DNA from: Portulaca oleracea
Lineage: Eukaryota; Streptophyta; Magnoliopsida; Caryophyllales; Portulacaceae
Direction: 5' to 3'
Assembly: GCA_029582165.1 (NCBI GenBank)
Contig: CM055892.1
Location: forward strand, 7,776,754-7,840,753
DNA: 64,000 nt
A program made the translations under genes and the position numbers. Below the pieces are notes generated by a model, which was not told the DNA's origin, did no database searches, and saw nothing but the letters and a program-made list of their open reading frames with translations. Below are positions 40,545 through 52,400 of this stretch, one piece after another. Position 1 is the first letter of the stretch; every line of letters begins with the position of its first letter.

Positions 40545-43500
40545 TTTATTTCTTATTGCCTTTAATTAATCGATTTTATGTTTGTTTAATCGTTAAATAT
40601 AACATAAACTTGATTTAGTCTTGAATGTTTTAGAAACAATCATATTTAATATTGTTAAACAGTAGGCAATACATGAAATAGGTCAAAATTCGCAAAATAG
40701 GGTTTTGTAGAATTATTTTCTAATTTAGTTTATTTACGGTAAATATGAAAAAACGAAATAAAATATCAAACAAATTCGAAAAGTTCTGAAATTTTTACTG
40801 GAGGTGTCTGAAAGTGTTCCAGACTTTCCAATTTTTGTAGATTTTTTCAAATTAAAATGGATTTTTAATTGAGTTTTCAGTTCTGAAGAGAATTAAAAAT
40901 CGTTTAATTCTCTGAATTTTATAAATTTGTATAAATTTGTAAAACTTCTGAAAATTTTACAGTAGGTTACTGGATAACCATAATTTTAGGAAACAAATTT
41001 TCCGTTAATTTATCCAGTCAAATTATATTTTTTAATTTAGATTTTCATATCTGAGAGAAATAAATTTGTTTCTTCTCTGAATTTTATATATTTATAGAAA
41101 TTTGCAAATTTTCTGAAAATTTTACAGTAGGTTACTAGTTAACCATTCTGTTATGGATAAAATTTTCGTGAATTTTAGAAATCGTTAACTAATTTTTTTT
41201 TAATTTTCAGTTTAACAGAAGAGTAAAATTGTTTACTTCTCTGATTTTTATTCTAATTTTAGAAATTTGGTAAAAATCTGAAATTTTTACAGTAGCATAT
41301 TGGATGAACTTACTGTATGGGAAAATTATAAAATTCAATTTTTAAACTTATCGGACTTTTATTATTTATTTTCCTCTTAAACAGAGAATTAAAAATTTTA
41401 ATTCCCTAAAATTTTACAATCTTTTAAAATTGTTAAAATTCTGGAAAATGTTCATATTGGGTTATTAGATAATACTATAATATGAAATTATTAAATTCGA
41501 TAAGTTATGATATTTTTTATTTAAGTTTTTCATTCACGAAATTAACCGAAACTGGGAAGCAACACAGACCGTGTTGATCAAACACGGACCGTGTTGTCAG
41601 CAGTTTTGGTAAATTCCTATGTTTTAGGATTTGAAATTAATTTTAGAAATTAATTATTAAATCCTACTACTACTAAATCAGTTGATGGGCATAAAATCTA
41701 TTAGTTTGTGAAGTTTAAGAAACTTACAATATATTTAAAAGATATAGTATCTTTTAGACTCCTTGATTTTAGGAAAGTCAAGTATTTTGTATGTATAGGT
41801 ATAAAATCTTAAATCTGTTTAGATAATTAAGATAAAATTTGGAATTTTGTTTATTTTATAATCATGCAAACTTTTTAGGAAACCTTATTTATTATTTGTT
41901 TCCTTATATATGTTATGTTGCAATTATATATGCCTTTATAATTTGTTATTTAAGCATGTGTTATATTTGATATAATTATTGCAATATTACATGTTTGCAT
42001 GTGCTTCTAGTATGGCCATAAATAGTCGGTTTTACCGGTCTGCGTACCGGGTTGGGCGAAATACGGCCTGCGTGCCGTCGTTGAATTAATTTTTTAAAAT
42101 TTAAATTTTCAGTTAAGTTTATTTTAATTCATGTAAGGCCTCAATTGTGAGGTTCAGTTTATAAATTTGTTGTAATTAGAGACATCAAGTTGAGTGGGAG
42201 CCCAACAGCAATGGAGGTGGTGATTCGAGTGGGAGCCCATCCAAGGAAGTTGCAAAATCCAAAAAGATTTTCTTGAAGACTGTCAAGGCTTAGTTAAAAA
42301 ATTAGTTTGATTAAGTCTAGGTGGTCATACTAGGGGATTTATTTATGCTTTAAATTTGTTATATCATGTTGTTTTATTATTTCTTGTATGCTTTTCGAAA
42401 GAGTTCACCTAGAATTGCATGCTTAGGATAATAAAGAAAGCCAAAGTGAATTATTTATCCATCATTGCTCAACCTATCGAAACACCACTTAGATGGAAAA
42501 ATAAAGAAAGCTAAAGCGAATTATTTATCCATCATTAATAAGTAGGGTGTGGGAGTTAGGTCAATTCAAATTAGCAAGCAAAAGAGTTTTGAGTTAAGAG
42601 CAGAGGAAGAGAAATATCGTATTCGATACAAATTTCTTGCCAAGAGTCATTTTGAATGATCGATAATAAGATGATCCATCAAAGATAACATGGGATCGAG
42701 TTTTGTTGAGCCAAAGTCCACTTGAGCCCATGAGTCTTGTGGGTCTTGGTAAATTAAAACACTAAATGAGAGTTGATAAAGTGCTTTGATTTGAAATTAA
42801 AATTAGTTTAATTTCTTTTGATGAATAATAACTAAAATGAACCGATTTTGTCTCGTAGAATTATTTATGTCTTTTCACTCAAACATCCACCACTAATAAA
42901 ATATTGTTTTCTCCTTGAGAAAGAGAAAAACAATTACACCAATTCCTTAATTGGCATCGCTATCACAAGATTGTCTTGGGCTAATTAAAAGAAACATGTC
43001 TTTGATATAACATTGAGCTAGGCATCAATATTAAGAGGTCAATCAAGCCAAATGAATGCATGTAATGTCATAGTATTCATACAACTTTAACTTCAAAATG
43101 TTTGAAGGTTAGAGGAAGGTTTTCAATATTTCCAAACTCAAAACCAAGTTCATCGAACTAGTTAGATTTGCTAAATATGAATCCAATAACCAGATAGTCT
43201 AGGTTAAGCTAGATAAAGTCCAATTGATGGCACTCATATTCTGAAATAATTTGACTATTTTAAAACATGAGAAACCTCATATCCCCCTTTAGCCAAAAGG
43301 TTGGCGATCAAAGATAGTCTTTAGTGAAAGGGAAAATAAGATTTAAGAAATTTATCAAAGACAAGATAAGGAAAGGTAAGGACAAACAGTTGTACATACC
43401 CAACCAATGACAGCAACCGGTTAACAACCAGATCATGTATGACACTGGGAGCATGAATAACTATAAGGAAAACTTGAGATATGATTTCATTTATAGGCAA

Positions 43501-44219
43501 ATCCACTTTGAGTATAAGATACCAGCTGTGAAAACTCGCATTTATGCAAATGTGCAGGATCTACAGCAAAGTAGATGTGCTTTGAAGGATGAGAGTCAGC
43601 CTACAAAAGGGAACATGCAATTAGTTGTAGCTTCTCATGAAGAGTTGGTTGTTTATCCATTTCCTCAAGACTTATAATAGAAATTTATAGGTGATTCTAT
43701 GTTCTCATTATAAGAAGAAATTTAATTTCAGGCTCTCAGTTATTGAGAGAGGATCTCGGATAAACACACACAACACATCGAAACCAAAAAGGTTTAAAAG
43801 GAATAACTCATGTTCAAATATAAAACTTGTAACTATCTATTAAGTCATGCAAATCAGAACGCATCTGCCGCCAGCGTGATAGACTTTGAGCGCGTCAAAC
43901 GCCTTCGTAGAATGAGGCTATAAAGGCGTGTCCGGGTTCTGATTGGATCATGTGAGAATGTGTGTCTGAACAAGATGGCATTGTCCTCCCTATTAGGGAC
44001 AGTTGTCTTATTGGCCACTCGGTGAGATTGGACTAAAAACGCTTGGCCGAGCTCAATTGAATCAATAGTTGATCATCTGCTTTTCAAAGTCTAAACTCGG
44101 AGATCGAGGAACGTTTCGGGTCTTACATAAGGATGACATCAACTTACCTTATCCGAACATGAGACAGTAAGTGACAAGGGAATTAAAGGAATCGAACACT
44201 TGTGGGACAAGTGGGAGAT
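40545..44219 (+). other. Non-coding interior of the LTR element
   Basis: No gene seen in about 3.7 kb. Between 40740 and 41460 there are several loosely repeated blocks of TCTGAAAATTTTACAGTAGGTTACTGG-type wording with a period of about 180 bp. Around 42180-42260 is a short GAGTGGGAGCCCA duplication, and around 42420-42540 an AATAAAGAAAGC(C/T)AAAG(T/C)GAA duplication. The two palindromes at 41560 and 41580 match those in the LTR. Confidence 0.6.
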
Positions 44220-44437
44220 TTTTGGGAATGTCCCGACAATGTTCGATATACACGGAGATTAAACCAAAGTAATATAGTAATTATATGTCTTGCTAGAGAC
44301 CTCTATAATTAGTGAATAAATATGTTTAATTATAACTATATTAATTGGTCCTACTGGGTCACACAAGTTAGTGCCCTGGAACAATGTATGTAACCTAAGT
44401 ATTACTGTATTACGTTTAGAAAAGTTGGAAACTGATT
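44220..44437 (+). repeat. Truncated 3' LTR of the non-coding element
   Basis: Matches the first 218 bp of the 5' LTR; the first bases are TTTTGGGAATG instead of TGTTGGGAATG. Similarity ends at ACTGATT (44437), where the ATGTAAAAACTCC segment begins. The palindrome-bearing part of U3 is therefore missing from this copy. Confidence 0.88.
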
Positions 44438-45277
44438 ATGTAAAAACTCCATCTTCTTCTTCTTCTTCTTCAAACAATGAATGAATGCATAATGATTCGT
44501 CATATATGTTGACCTTGGAGAACAATATAGTAAACTTAGGATAACAATATAGTAAACATTGGATAACAATATAGTAAACCTAGGATATTAATGTGCCTTG
44601 AATATTAATATGGTAATCCTTGTACATTAATATGACAATTCCTGTATGACACAATACCTTTAATCCATAGAATAAAACACTTTAAAGGCATATTAATATC
44701 CTAGGTTTACAATATTGTTATCCAAGGTTTACTATATTGTTATCCTAGGTTTAATACATTGTTGTCCAAGGTCAACATATATGACGAACCATTATGCATT
44801 CATTCGAAGAAGAGGAAGAAGAAGAAGCAGAAGAAGAAGGAGAGGTTATGTGAAATTATAATCCATTATTCATTTGTAGACAAATGAATAATCCTAGGTT
44901 TACTATATTGTTTATCCTAGGTTTACTATATTGTTGTCCAAGGTCAACATATATGACGAACCATTATGCATTCATTCACTGTTTGAAGAAGAAGAAGCCA
45001 AACACTGCTGTATTCATTCACTGTTTACTATATTGTTGTCCAAGATCAACATATATGAAGAAGAAGAAGCCAAGAAGAAGAAGACATCAATAACTCAAAA
45101 TCCATACAACTGAATTGAAGGATTTGAAACACAACAAAATACAATAAGCACAAACACTGCTGTAGTAATTGAAATGCCAAAATCTTCTTTGCATATAATG
45201 AGAATGAAAAGTTGCTAACATTTACATGATTCACAACTCTAATCTGTCAGTGCATTATATTATGTAAAAACTCCATC
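44435..45277. repeat. 19-bp direct repeats flanking a foldback region
   Basis: ATTATGTAAAAACTCCATC occurs at 44435-44453 and 45259-45277. Between them lies the inverted-repeat segment 44455-45075. The direct repeats may mark an insertion or a local duplication associated with loss of the LTR end. Confidence 0.75.
44455..45075. repeat. Foldback segment with extra half-copies
   Basis: The left arm (about 44475-44595: GCATAATGATTCGTCATATA .. AACAATATAGTAAAC repeated three times) is the reverse complement of about 44690-44810. A second partial copy of the right arm lies at 44888-44976 and a third, shorter one at 45012-45060. Each is followed by GAAGAAGAAGAAG. The (GAA) and (CTT) tracts at the outer ends extend the inverted repeat. 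No coding capacity. Confidence 0.8.
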
Positions 45278-45294
45278 ATTATCATCATCATCAT

Positions 45295-45346
45295 CTTCTT
45301 CTTCTTCTTCTTCTTCTTCTTCTTCTTCTTCTTCTTCTTCTTCTTC
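45295..45346. repeat. (CTT)17 microsatellite
   Basis: CTT run preceded by an ATC run (45276-45294). Confidence 0.95.
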
Positions 45347-45622
45347 TGTTATAATTCTCTCAGAATGAATGAAACTTTTGATAATGAAACTTAATGAGGA
45401 ATTAGGTTTTGCTTCTTCTTTTGGCACCCATCACAAACCCATCTTTATCTTAGAAAAAAACCAAACCGATTTTTACATTTGAATAAAAAAAAAAAACTCA
45501 ATTAATGCCATACCACCTAAGCACCCATGGGCGCTACAATTTAACGAAATAAGGACCCTATTGTCCACAGAAGACCAAATTGTCATTTGTGCTGCTGGGC
45601 CATCCTTTTAAGTCATTAACCC
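45347..45622. other. Intergenic DNA upstream of the hAT-like MITE
   Basis: No feature recognised; contains an A-tract at 45486-45497. Confidence 0.5.
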
Positions 45623-46289
45623 TAGAGCTGACTAATAGGTCAAGTCGAGTCGAGTTCGTGTTCGTGTTCGTGTCAGACTTTAACGGGTTTGAAATTTTTC
45701 GACCTGAACCTAACCCATTTATTAAACGGGTTGGAAATTGAAACTGTTTACCGTTTAAATTTTAAACGGATTGACCTTATTTTGACCTGTTTACCCATTT
45801 AAATAAACGTGTTAGAATAAAATTACCAATTTACCCATTTAGCCATTAATTCACTTATACAAAACAATTCATTGTGGGATCGAAATCATGACATATCATA
45901 CCCAATAATTTTCGTGATAAAATAAATTGAATTATATATAAGGATATGTCTTTTAATTTATAGTCAAAGATAAATATAAGTTAAAATTACAAGTTTTACG
46001 TATATTTCAGAGAGTATTAACTGTAACCTTTACATTTTATTGATAAACGGTATAATTGGGTAATAATTATGGAGAAAATGACTTGATCCATGTGACATGT
46101 CTAATTAAACGGGTTAAATAGGTATTTTTACGTGTCGAAAATCTTGACCTGAACCTAATCCATTTAATTAAACGAGTTTACCGTGTCAACCCATTTAATT
46201 AAACGGGTTGAAAATTTCTACCTAAACCTGTTTAATATCGTGTTAGGTTCAGGTCGTTAATCGTGTTGGGTCAGCTTTTTCCAGCTCTA
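45623..46289. mobile_element. hAT-like MITE, 667 bp, just upstream of the host gene
   Basis: Ends TAGAGCTG..CAGCTCTA. The 8-bp flanks ATTAACCC (45615-45622) and ATTAACAC (46290-46297) match at 7 of 8, as for an old hAT-type TSD. The interior repeats AACGGGTTGAAATT and GACCTGAACCTAA(C/T)CCATTTAATTAAACG in both orientations, a wording common in plant hAT MITEs. No ORF. Confidence 0.8.
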
Positions 46290-46297
46290 ATTAACAC

Positions 46298-46484
46298 TTA
46301 ACCCTATGTGGAATTGACATCAACTGTTTCTGAGGGTTGGGCCTGTATCGAAGGCACATTGAGCCCAATTCCCCAACTTGCATGTTTGTGTCTCCTCCAT
46401 TGCCATTGGTGTAGGAAATTAGGAATGAGATAAGAGTACCACTTCTGACTTCTGAGTAGCGGTACCATTGGGTCTCCTCCTACC
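46298..46484 (+). promoter_or_regulatory. Proximal promoter / 5' UTR of the DUF3598 gene
   Basis: Only 195 bp separate the MITE end from the start codon, so the core promoter must lie here or inside the MITE. No clear TATA box was found. The start context is TACCATGGC, favourable for a plant initiation codon. Confidence 0.45.
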
Positions 46485-49400
46485 ATGGCCGCGTTTTCTT
46501 GCTCTCTTTCTTACCCTTTCCCTCCCAAACTACACCAACTTCAATTCTCCAATTCCGGGCCAAATCCAGCATTTCTAAATTTCAAAATCCAAGCCACAGG
46601 GACTAATGGGCACCTCAAACTAGACGAGGAAGCCATCAGCATCGATAATCTTCGTCGCTTCGTCCACCTTAACGTCGGCACTTGGAATGGTTCTTTCTAC
46701 GTGGGTATCGCTTTTTTTCACTCTTTTCCTCATCCACATTAACTCTGATACCTGGGAGCTTGGGGATTATTTTGGTCTTTCTTTCTCTGCTCTTTCAACT
46801 TTTGGGTTTTGATTTTGCAGCAATTTGATGCTAATGGGAAAGTTATGCATAAAATAAACACAAAGCTTTCGGCGGGCTCTTATGGAGAAGATCAACTTAT
46901 CAGCCTTATCCAAACGTAATCCATTCTTTCTCTTTCTCTCTCTCACTCTTTTGAGAACATCCTAAAAACATTAACTTCGGGAATTCAACGCGGTGCTTAA
47001 AGCTAAAATCAACGTGAATGAAGTAGAAAGTTCAATTCTTTAAACCTGAAGAAATTGTGTCTAAATTAGCACATATTTCATACAATCTTGGGCAACTAGA
47101 ATGCATGAAGTGCATTACAATTTATTAGTTCGTATGACAAGTCCTGGGCCTACAATTTTCGGCAGTTAGCGAGCTTTATTAGGAACATCATTAAAGGGTT
47201 TTATGTAAAAGAATCTTTCTCTCTGCAAATTATGAGAATTATATAGTATGCAACCTTCCAATGGCTCTGATCGCTGAAGGGTTTCTCATAATGATGCATA
47301 ATTGATGGCCTTATGCATCAAGGTCAACCATGGAGACATCTAATACTCACCTAGTAGGTAGAAGAGTTCAAGTCTCTCTTTTATCTCTCTACTTGGAAGG
47401 GATCAACTCATGCGGACGTATACTTTTGCTCCTTAATTCAAGGACCATGAAGCTATCATAGAAGTCATCCTAGAGAGGATTATTCTACATTCCAAGAGCT
47501 TTCATATGGTTCAAGAATCTTTGAATTTAGATGAGAATCCAAGGAGTTATTCATATTTGTAATATAGTTTAGTATATTGTTTTCTTTATGATGTAAGCAT
47601 TAGGATGAATGATGTAAGCCAATATGGGCTAGAATCTTGAAGCTAGGTGACGCCTAAGGGGTGGGTTGTAGCTATAAATACCCCCTCCTAGGTGCTTGTA
47701 ATTCATTCAATTCATTCAAGTCATTCACATTGAATTTTTCAAACACATGTTGTGTTCTTTCTAGCATTTGTGCTAGGCGTTTTTCTCTCTTTGTGGGATT
47801 CAAATATCCCCTTCTTCTAGCTAAGGGTGGCAACCTTAGTGGTGAAAGGAAGGAATTGGAGTATTCTCGAGGTGGTGAATCAGATCCTTCAAAGAATCTT
47901 CAAAAGCCATCAACTATCCATCTACCAATCGTCCATTATCATCCATTTTCGAGTGCTTCATCAAGAATTCAACAAGAATTCATCAAGCATTCATCAAGAA
48001 ACGTGTGATCTTCATTCTACACGTCCAAGCACGTGTTCGTCATCAACGCTTCATCATTTGACATTCGTCCATCCATTGTTCGCTCGCTCATCATTCATTT
48101 TGTTCATTGTTTCCAATTGTTTGGTAACTTTCTTTCATAGTTCTTTTCATCCATTTCTATGCCATTTTTGGTTCTTTGGAACTTTGAGATAGAGGATTCC
48201 TATCTTCGCTTTTAAAGATCCTTAGATTTTGTGTAATGAGATTGTTCCTTGGTCTCATTATGCATCAAATTTGCATCGAGCTAAGGAGTTTGAATCTCTT
48301 AGTTCTTGAAACAATCTTTACAATCTTTTCACTCCCACACGCTTTCCCACCATACGTTTCCCATCACAAAATTTCATCATCTCTCCATCACACGTCCCCT
48401 TGATAGTTCTTCCAAGAACTCATCAAGAACCCATCAAGAACTCATAAAGAACCCCAAGCTCCACAAAGAACCCAAAACCAAACACAAGCCTACCCAAACT
48501 GTCCCATACACACGTCCCATCCGTCCTAACCTTCCTTCCATGAGTTTCTTGTGATCTTGGTGAATCAAGATAGGTTCCAATGGCGAGTGCAAGCTCTCCT
48601 ACAAAGTCCTCTCCATCGTCCCCAGAAAATGTTGAGAAGATGAAACAAAGAATCAAGTATCTCAACAAGCAAGTAGCATACTACATGCGCCTTCAAGATA
48701 GGGAGAATCTTGAGGAAGTATCAAGTAAATCATCAAGTGGAGAAGGAGAAGAGGACGCCCAAGAAGGAGGCATGGACGTCCAAAGGAGGAAAGGTTCGAC
48801 TTCAAAGTGGAGATCCCCGAATTTGTTGGTGATCTTGATCCGGAAGTTTACTTGGATTGGATACAAACCGTGGAAAGGATCTTTGATCTCAAAGATGTGG
48901 AAGATGATAAGAAGGTCAAGTATGTTGCCCTAAAGCTTTGAAAACATGCAAGCATTTGGTGGACAAACTTGCAAAAGAAGCGGCAAGCAAAGGGGAAAGG
49001 TAAGGTGCGTACATGGGATAAGATGAAAAGAAAGCTCCAAGAAAAGTTCCTACCATCTAGCTACCTACGTGACAACTACTACAAATTGCAAAGATTGGTC
49101 CAAGGAGGAAGAAGCGTGGAGGAGTACACAAAGGAATTTGAGCATCTACTTTGGAGGTGTGATCTAAAGGAGGACGAGCCACAAACTTTGGTACGTTATC
49201 TTTTTGGTCTTAATGATGGGATTAGGCACGTTGTGGAATTACAACCATACAAAACTTTGGATGAATTGAGCTCCTTGTCCCTTAAAGTTGAAAAGCAAAG
49301 GAGAAATAAGGGGAAAGAAGTCTCAAGCCAATACCAAACTCCACAAAAAACGCCCCACCCTTCGTCCCATCCAAACCCTCCACCATCCACGAAACACATT

Positions 49401-52400
49401 CCCACAAAAACTCCACAAAATCAAATTTCATCCATCCCTAAACCTCACGACCAAGTGACCAAACCCATAGCATCAAGAAGGTGTTTTCGATGCCAAGGGT
49501 TGGGACATTATGCTTCGGAGTGTCCAAACAAGCGAGTAGTGTCTTTGGTGGAATACCAAAGTGCTTTATATGTAGAGCCGGAGTATGAGAAAGAAGAGGA
49601 AGTTGGGGTTGGTGCCAAAGAAGAGGAAGATGTAGTAGAAGAATATGTGGAAAGGCAGATGAAGGAGAACTACTTGTGGTAGAAAGGGCCTTGAATATCA
49701 CAAATGTGCCAAAGGATCAACTACAAAGAGAAGCAATATTTCGCTCGTTGTACCATCCAAGGAGAGTATGCTCCTTGATCATAGATGGAGGAAGTTGCAC
49801 CAATGCCGCCTCTACAACAATGGTCAAGAAGTTGCAAATGGAGATTAGCCCACATCCCACACCCTACGCAATACAATGGCTAAGCTCGCAAGGTATTCGT
49901 GTGGATCAACGAGTTTTGGTGAGTCTTTCAATTGGAAAGAATTATCAAGATTCATTATGGTGTGATATAGTTCCCATGGATACTTGTCATGTTTTGTTGG
50001 GAAGGCCATGGTTATATGATAGACATGTCATACATGATGGGAGGGCCAACACTTACACTCTCACCATCAACCAAAAGAGGATCACTTTGGCACCTCTTGA
50101 TCCACCATCTCGGCAAAAGGAGGAGAAACGTCATATTGTGTCAATCATGAAGATGGAGTATCAAGGGCATGCATAGTATAAGGATCCTATTCTTACACAT
50201 TTGGAGAAGAGAGAAACGGATCCAAGTATCCATCACCTTTTGAATCTTCCTATGAAGCATATCTTCCATGAGCATCCAAGAGCTATCTACTTGGATCACT
50301 TGGTTGAAAGGCCAAGAATTCGAAAGAAGGAAATAGCCCAAGTCATCAAGGTACATTGTTTCATACTAAATGACAAGGGTAAAGTGGTAAGAATAAGTGA
50401 GAAGCAACGTGAGCACGGCGTTCACGGTGGAGAAATGCAAGTTCAAGTCTTATGGCGTGAGGAAGAAAGTTTAAGAAGTTCATCAAAGGGATCTCGATGA
50501 CTTCAAAGCTTTCAAGAAGAAAGTCTTTGTAAAGAAGGCAAGTAAGGGTTGGTTTTCCAAGTTTGAGGACAAACTTTTCAACCGGGTGTATGATGCATAA
50601 TTGATGGCCTTATGCATCAAGGTCAACCATGGAGACATCTAATACTCACCTAGTAGGTAGAAGAGTTCAAGTCTCTCTTTATCTCTCTACTTGGAAGGGA
50701 TCAACTCATGCGGACGTATACTTTTGCTCCTTAATTCAAGGACCATGAAGCTATCATAGAAGTCATCCTAGAGAGGATTATTCTACATTCCAAGAGCTTT
50801 CATATGGTTCAAGAATCTTTGAATTTAGATGAGAATCCAAGGAGTTATTCATATTTGTAATATAGTTTAGTATATTGTTTTCTTTATGATGTAAGCATTA
50901 GGATGAATGATGTAAGCCAATATGGGCTAGAATCTTGAAGCTAGGTGACGCCTAAGGGGTGGGTCAGAGCTATAAATACCCTCCTAGGTGCTTGTAATTC
51001 ATTCAATTCATTCAAGTCATTCACATTGAATTTTTCAAACACATGTTGTGTTCTTTCTAGCATTTGTGCTAGGCGTTTTCGTCTCTCTTTTGTGGGATTC
51101 GAAATATCCCCTTCTTCTAGCTAAGGGTGGCAACCTTAGTGGTGAAAGGAAGGAATTGGAGTATTCTTGGAGGTGGTGAATCAGATCCTTCAAAGAATCT
51201 TCAAAAGCCATCAACTATCCATCTACCAATCGTCCATTATCATCCATTTTCGAGTGCTTCATCAAGAATTCAACAAGAATTCATCAAGCATTCATCAAGA
51301 AACGTGTGATCTTCATTCTACACGTCCAAGCACTTGTTCGTCATCAACGTTCATCATTTGACATTCGTCCATCCATTGTTCGTTCGTTCATCATTCATTT
51401 TGTTCATTGTTTCCAATTGTTTGGTAACTTTCTTTCATAGTTCTTTTCATCCATTTCTATGCCATTTTTGGTTCTTTGGAACTTTGAGATAGAGGATTCC
51501 TATCTTCGCTTTTAAAGATCCTTAGATTTTGTGTAATGAGATTGTTCCTTGGTCTCATTATGCATCACATAAGTAATTCAAGGGTCCCGCAAGGGCAGCC
51601 ATAAGGAGGAATTGTGTTTGCTCATAATTGTTTACGTTGCTTTGTTTCTGATAGTAAACCCGGTTATAGGAAGCCAATCACTTTTCCGGAACGACAACAG
51701 ATGACTAAATATGTGAAAATGACTAATGGGGCAAGTGAGATGGAATGCCATCACTAGCTTCACTATCAAATTGCCGTTTAGAATGGAAACTTGCCTAATT
51801 GAAGGAAAGGTACCAACTTACCATCCAAATAGGACGGGCTGGGTTCAATTTAGAATGTTTACAAAGAGATTCCTAGAGCCTATTGCTCTCTGCTTCTCTT
51901 CTATCTTTTTTCATTTGTTCTTTTTCAACGATTAAGCCAATATGCATAGTATTCACGGTGGACAAAATTTATCTTCTTCTTGTGATTTGTGAATTTGTGA
52001 TTGTGATTCGCTATAGTGGCGGCAGAGTTGTGGCACTCGACTTTTGTGTGCATGATCATGGTAATACTGGATAAGGCTGCATCATCCGGTCTCCTCTTCC
52101 TTTCAGATCTTTTGCATGGGCGGAATCCACACATGCAACTTACTGTGTTACTATGCATGTAGTTACCAATCACCATTCAAATTATGGATTGACATGCTGC
52201 ATCTTCCTCTATTCCCTCATAGAACTATCGACCCGAAGATAAGAGGCATCACTATGTATGCAGCAGTTAGTAGGGCTTCCTTATCGACATTATTGCAGGT
52301 GTTAGAGTAGCATGTCAAAGTCTGATTAGAAGACTCATGCACCCTTGCTTTTGTGCCTACATGGTTCATTTGGTCTCTACTGTAAGGAGAAGGAGGGGGT

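Larger units (their letters stand above)
38329..44437 (+). mobile_element. Large non-coding LTR retroelement (LARD-like), 3' LTR truncated
   Basis: The 5' LTR (38329-39186) starts TGTTGGGAATGTCCCGACAA and ends CCTAACA. GTGGTATTAGAGCC follows at once, matching the initiator tRNA-Met primer site with one change. A purine-rich GTGGGACAAGTGGGAGATT at 44202-44220 precedes a second LTR copy. That copy is cut after 218 bp (44437). The 5.0 kb interior has no frame with a recognisable gag or pol domain even where the two nested MITEs are removed, so the element was non-autonomous. Copia-like termini are suggested by the LTR, primer site and polypurine style; the lineage is not proven. Confidence 0.85.
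47292..51567 (+). mobile_element. Non-autonomous gypsy LTR element C in intron 2, sense to the gene
   Basis: LTRs 47292-48267 and 50591-51567 (ends TGATGCATAA..TTATGCATCA); perfect TSD CATAA (47287-47291 and 51568-51572). The interior has gag and protease but no RT, RNase H or integrase. The LTRs are about 98-99% identical by eye, so insertion was fairly recent. The family is that of element A. The polypurine-like tract CAACCGGGTGTA lies at about 50580-50590. Confidence 0.95.

Noticed and set aside
43435..43677. 80-codon frame in the non-coding LTR element as a gag remnant
   Set aside because: No gag, protease or RT motif can be recognised; length is compatible with chance in this sequence.
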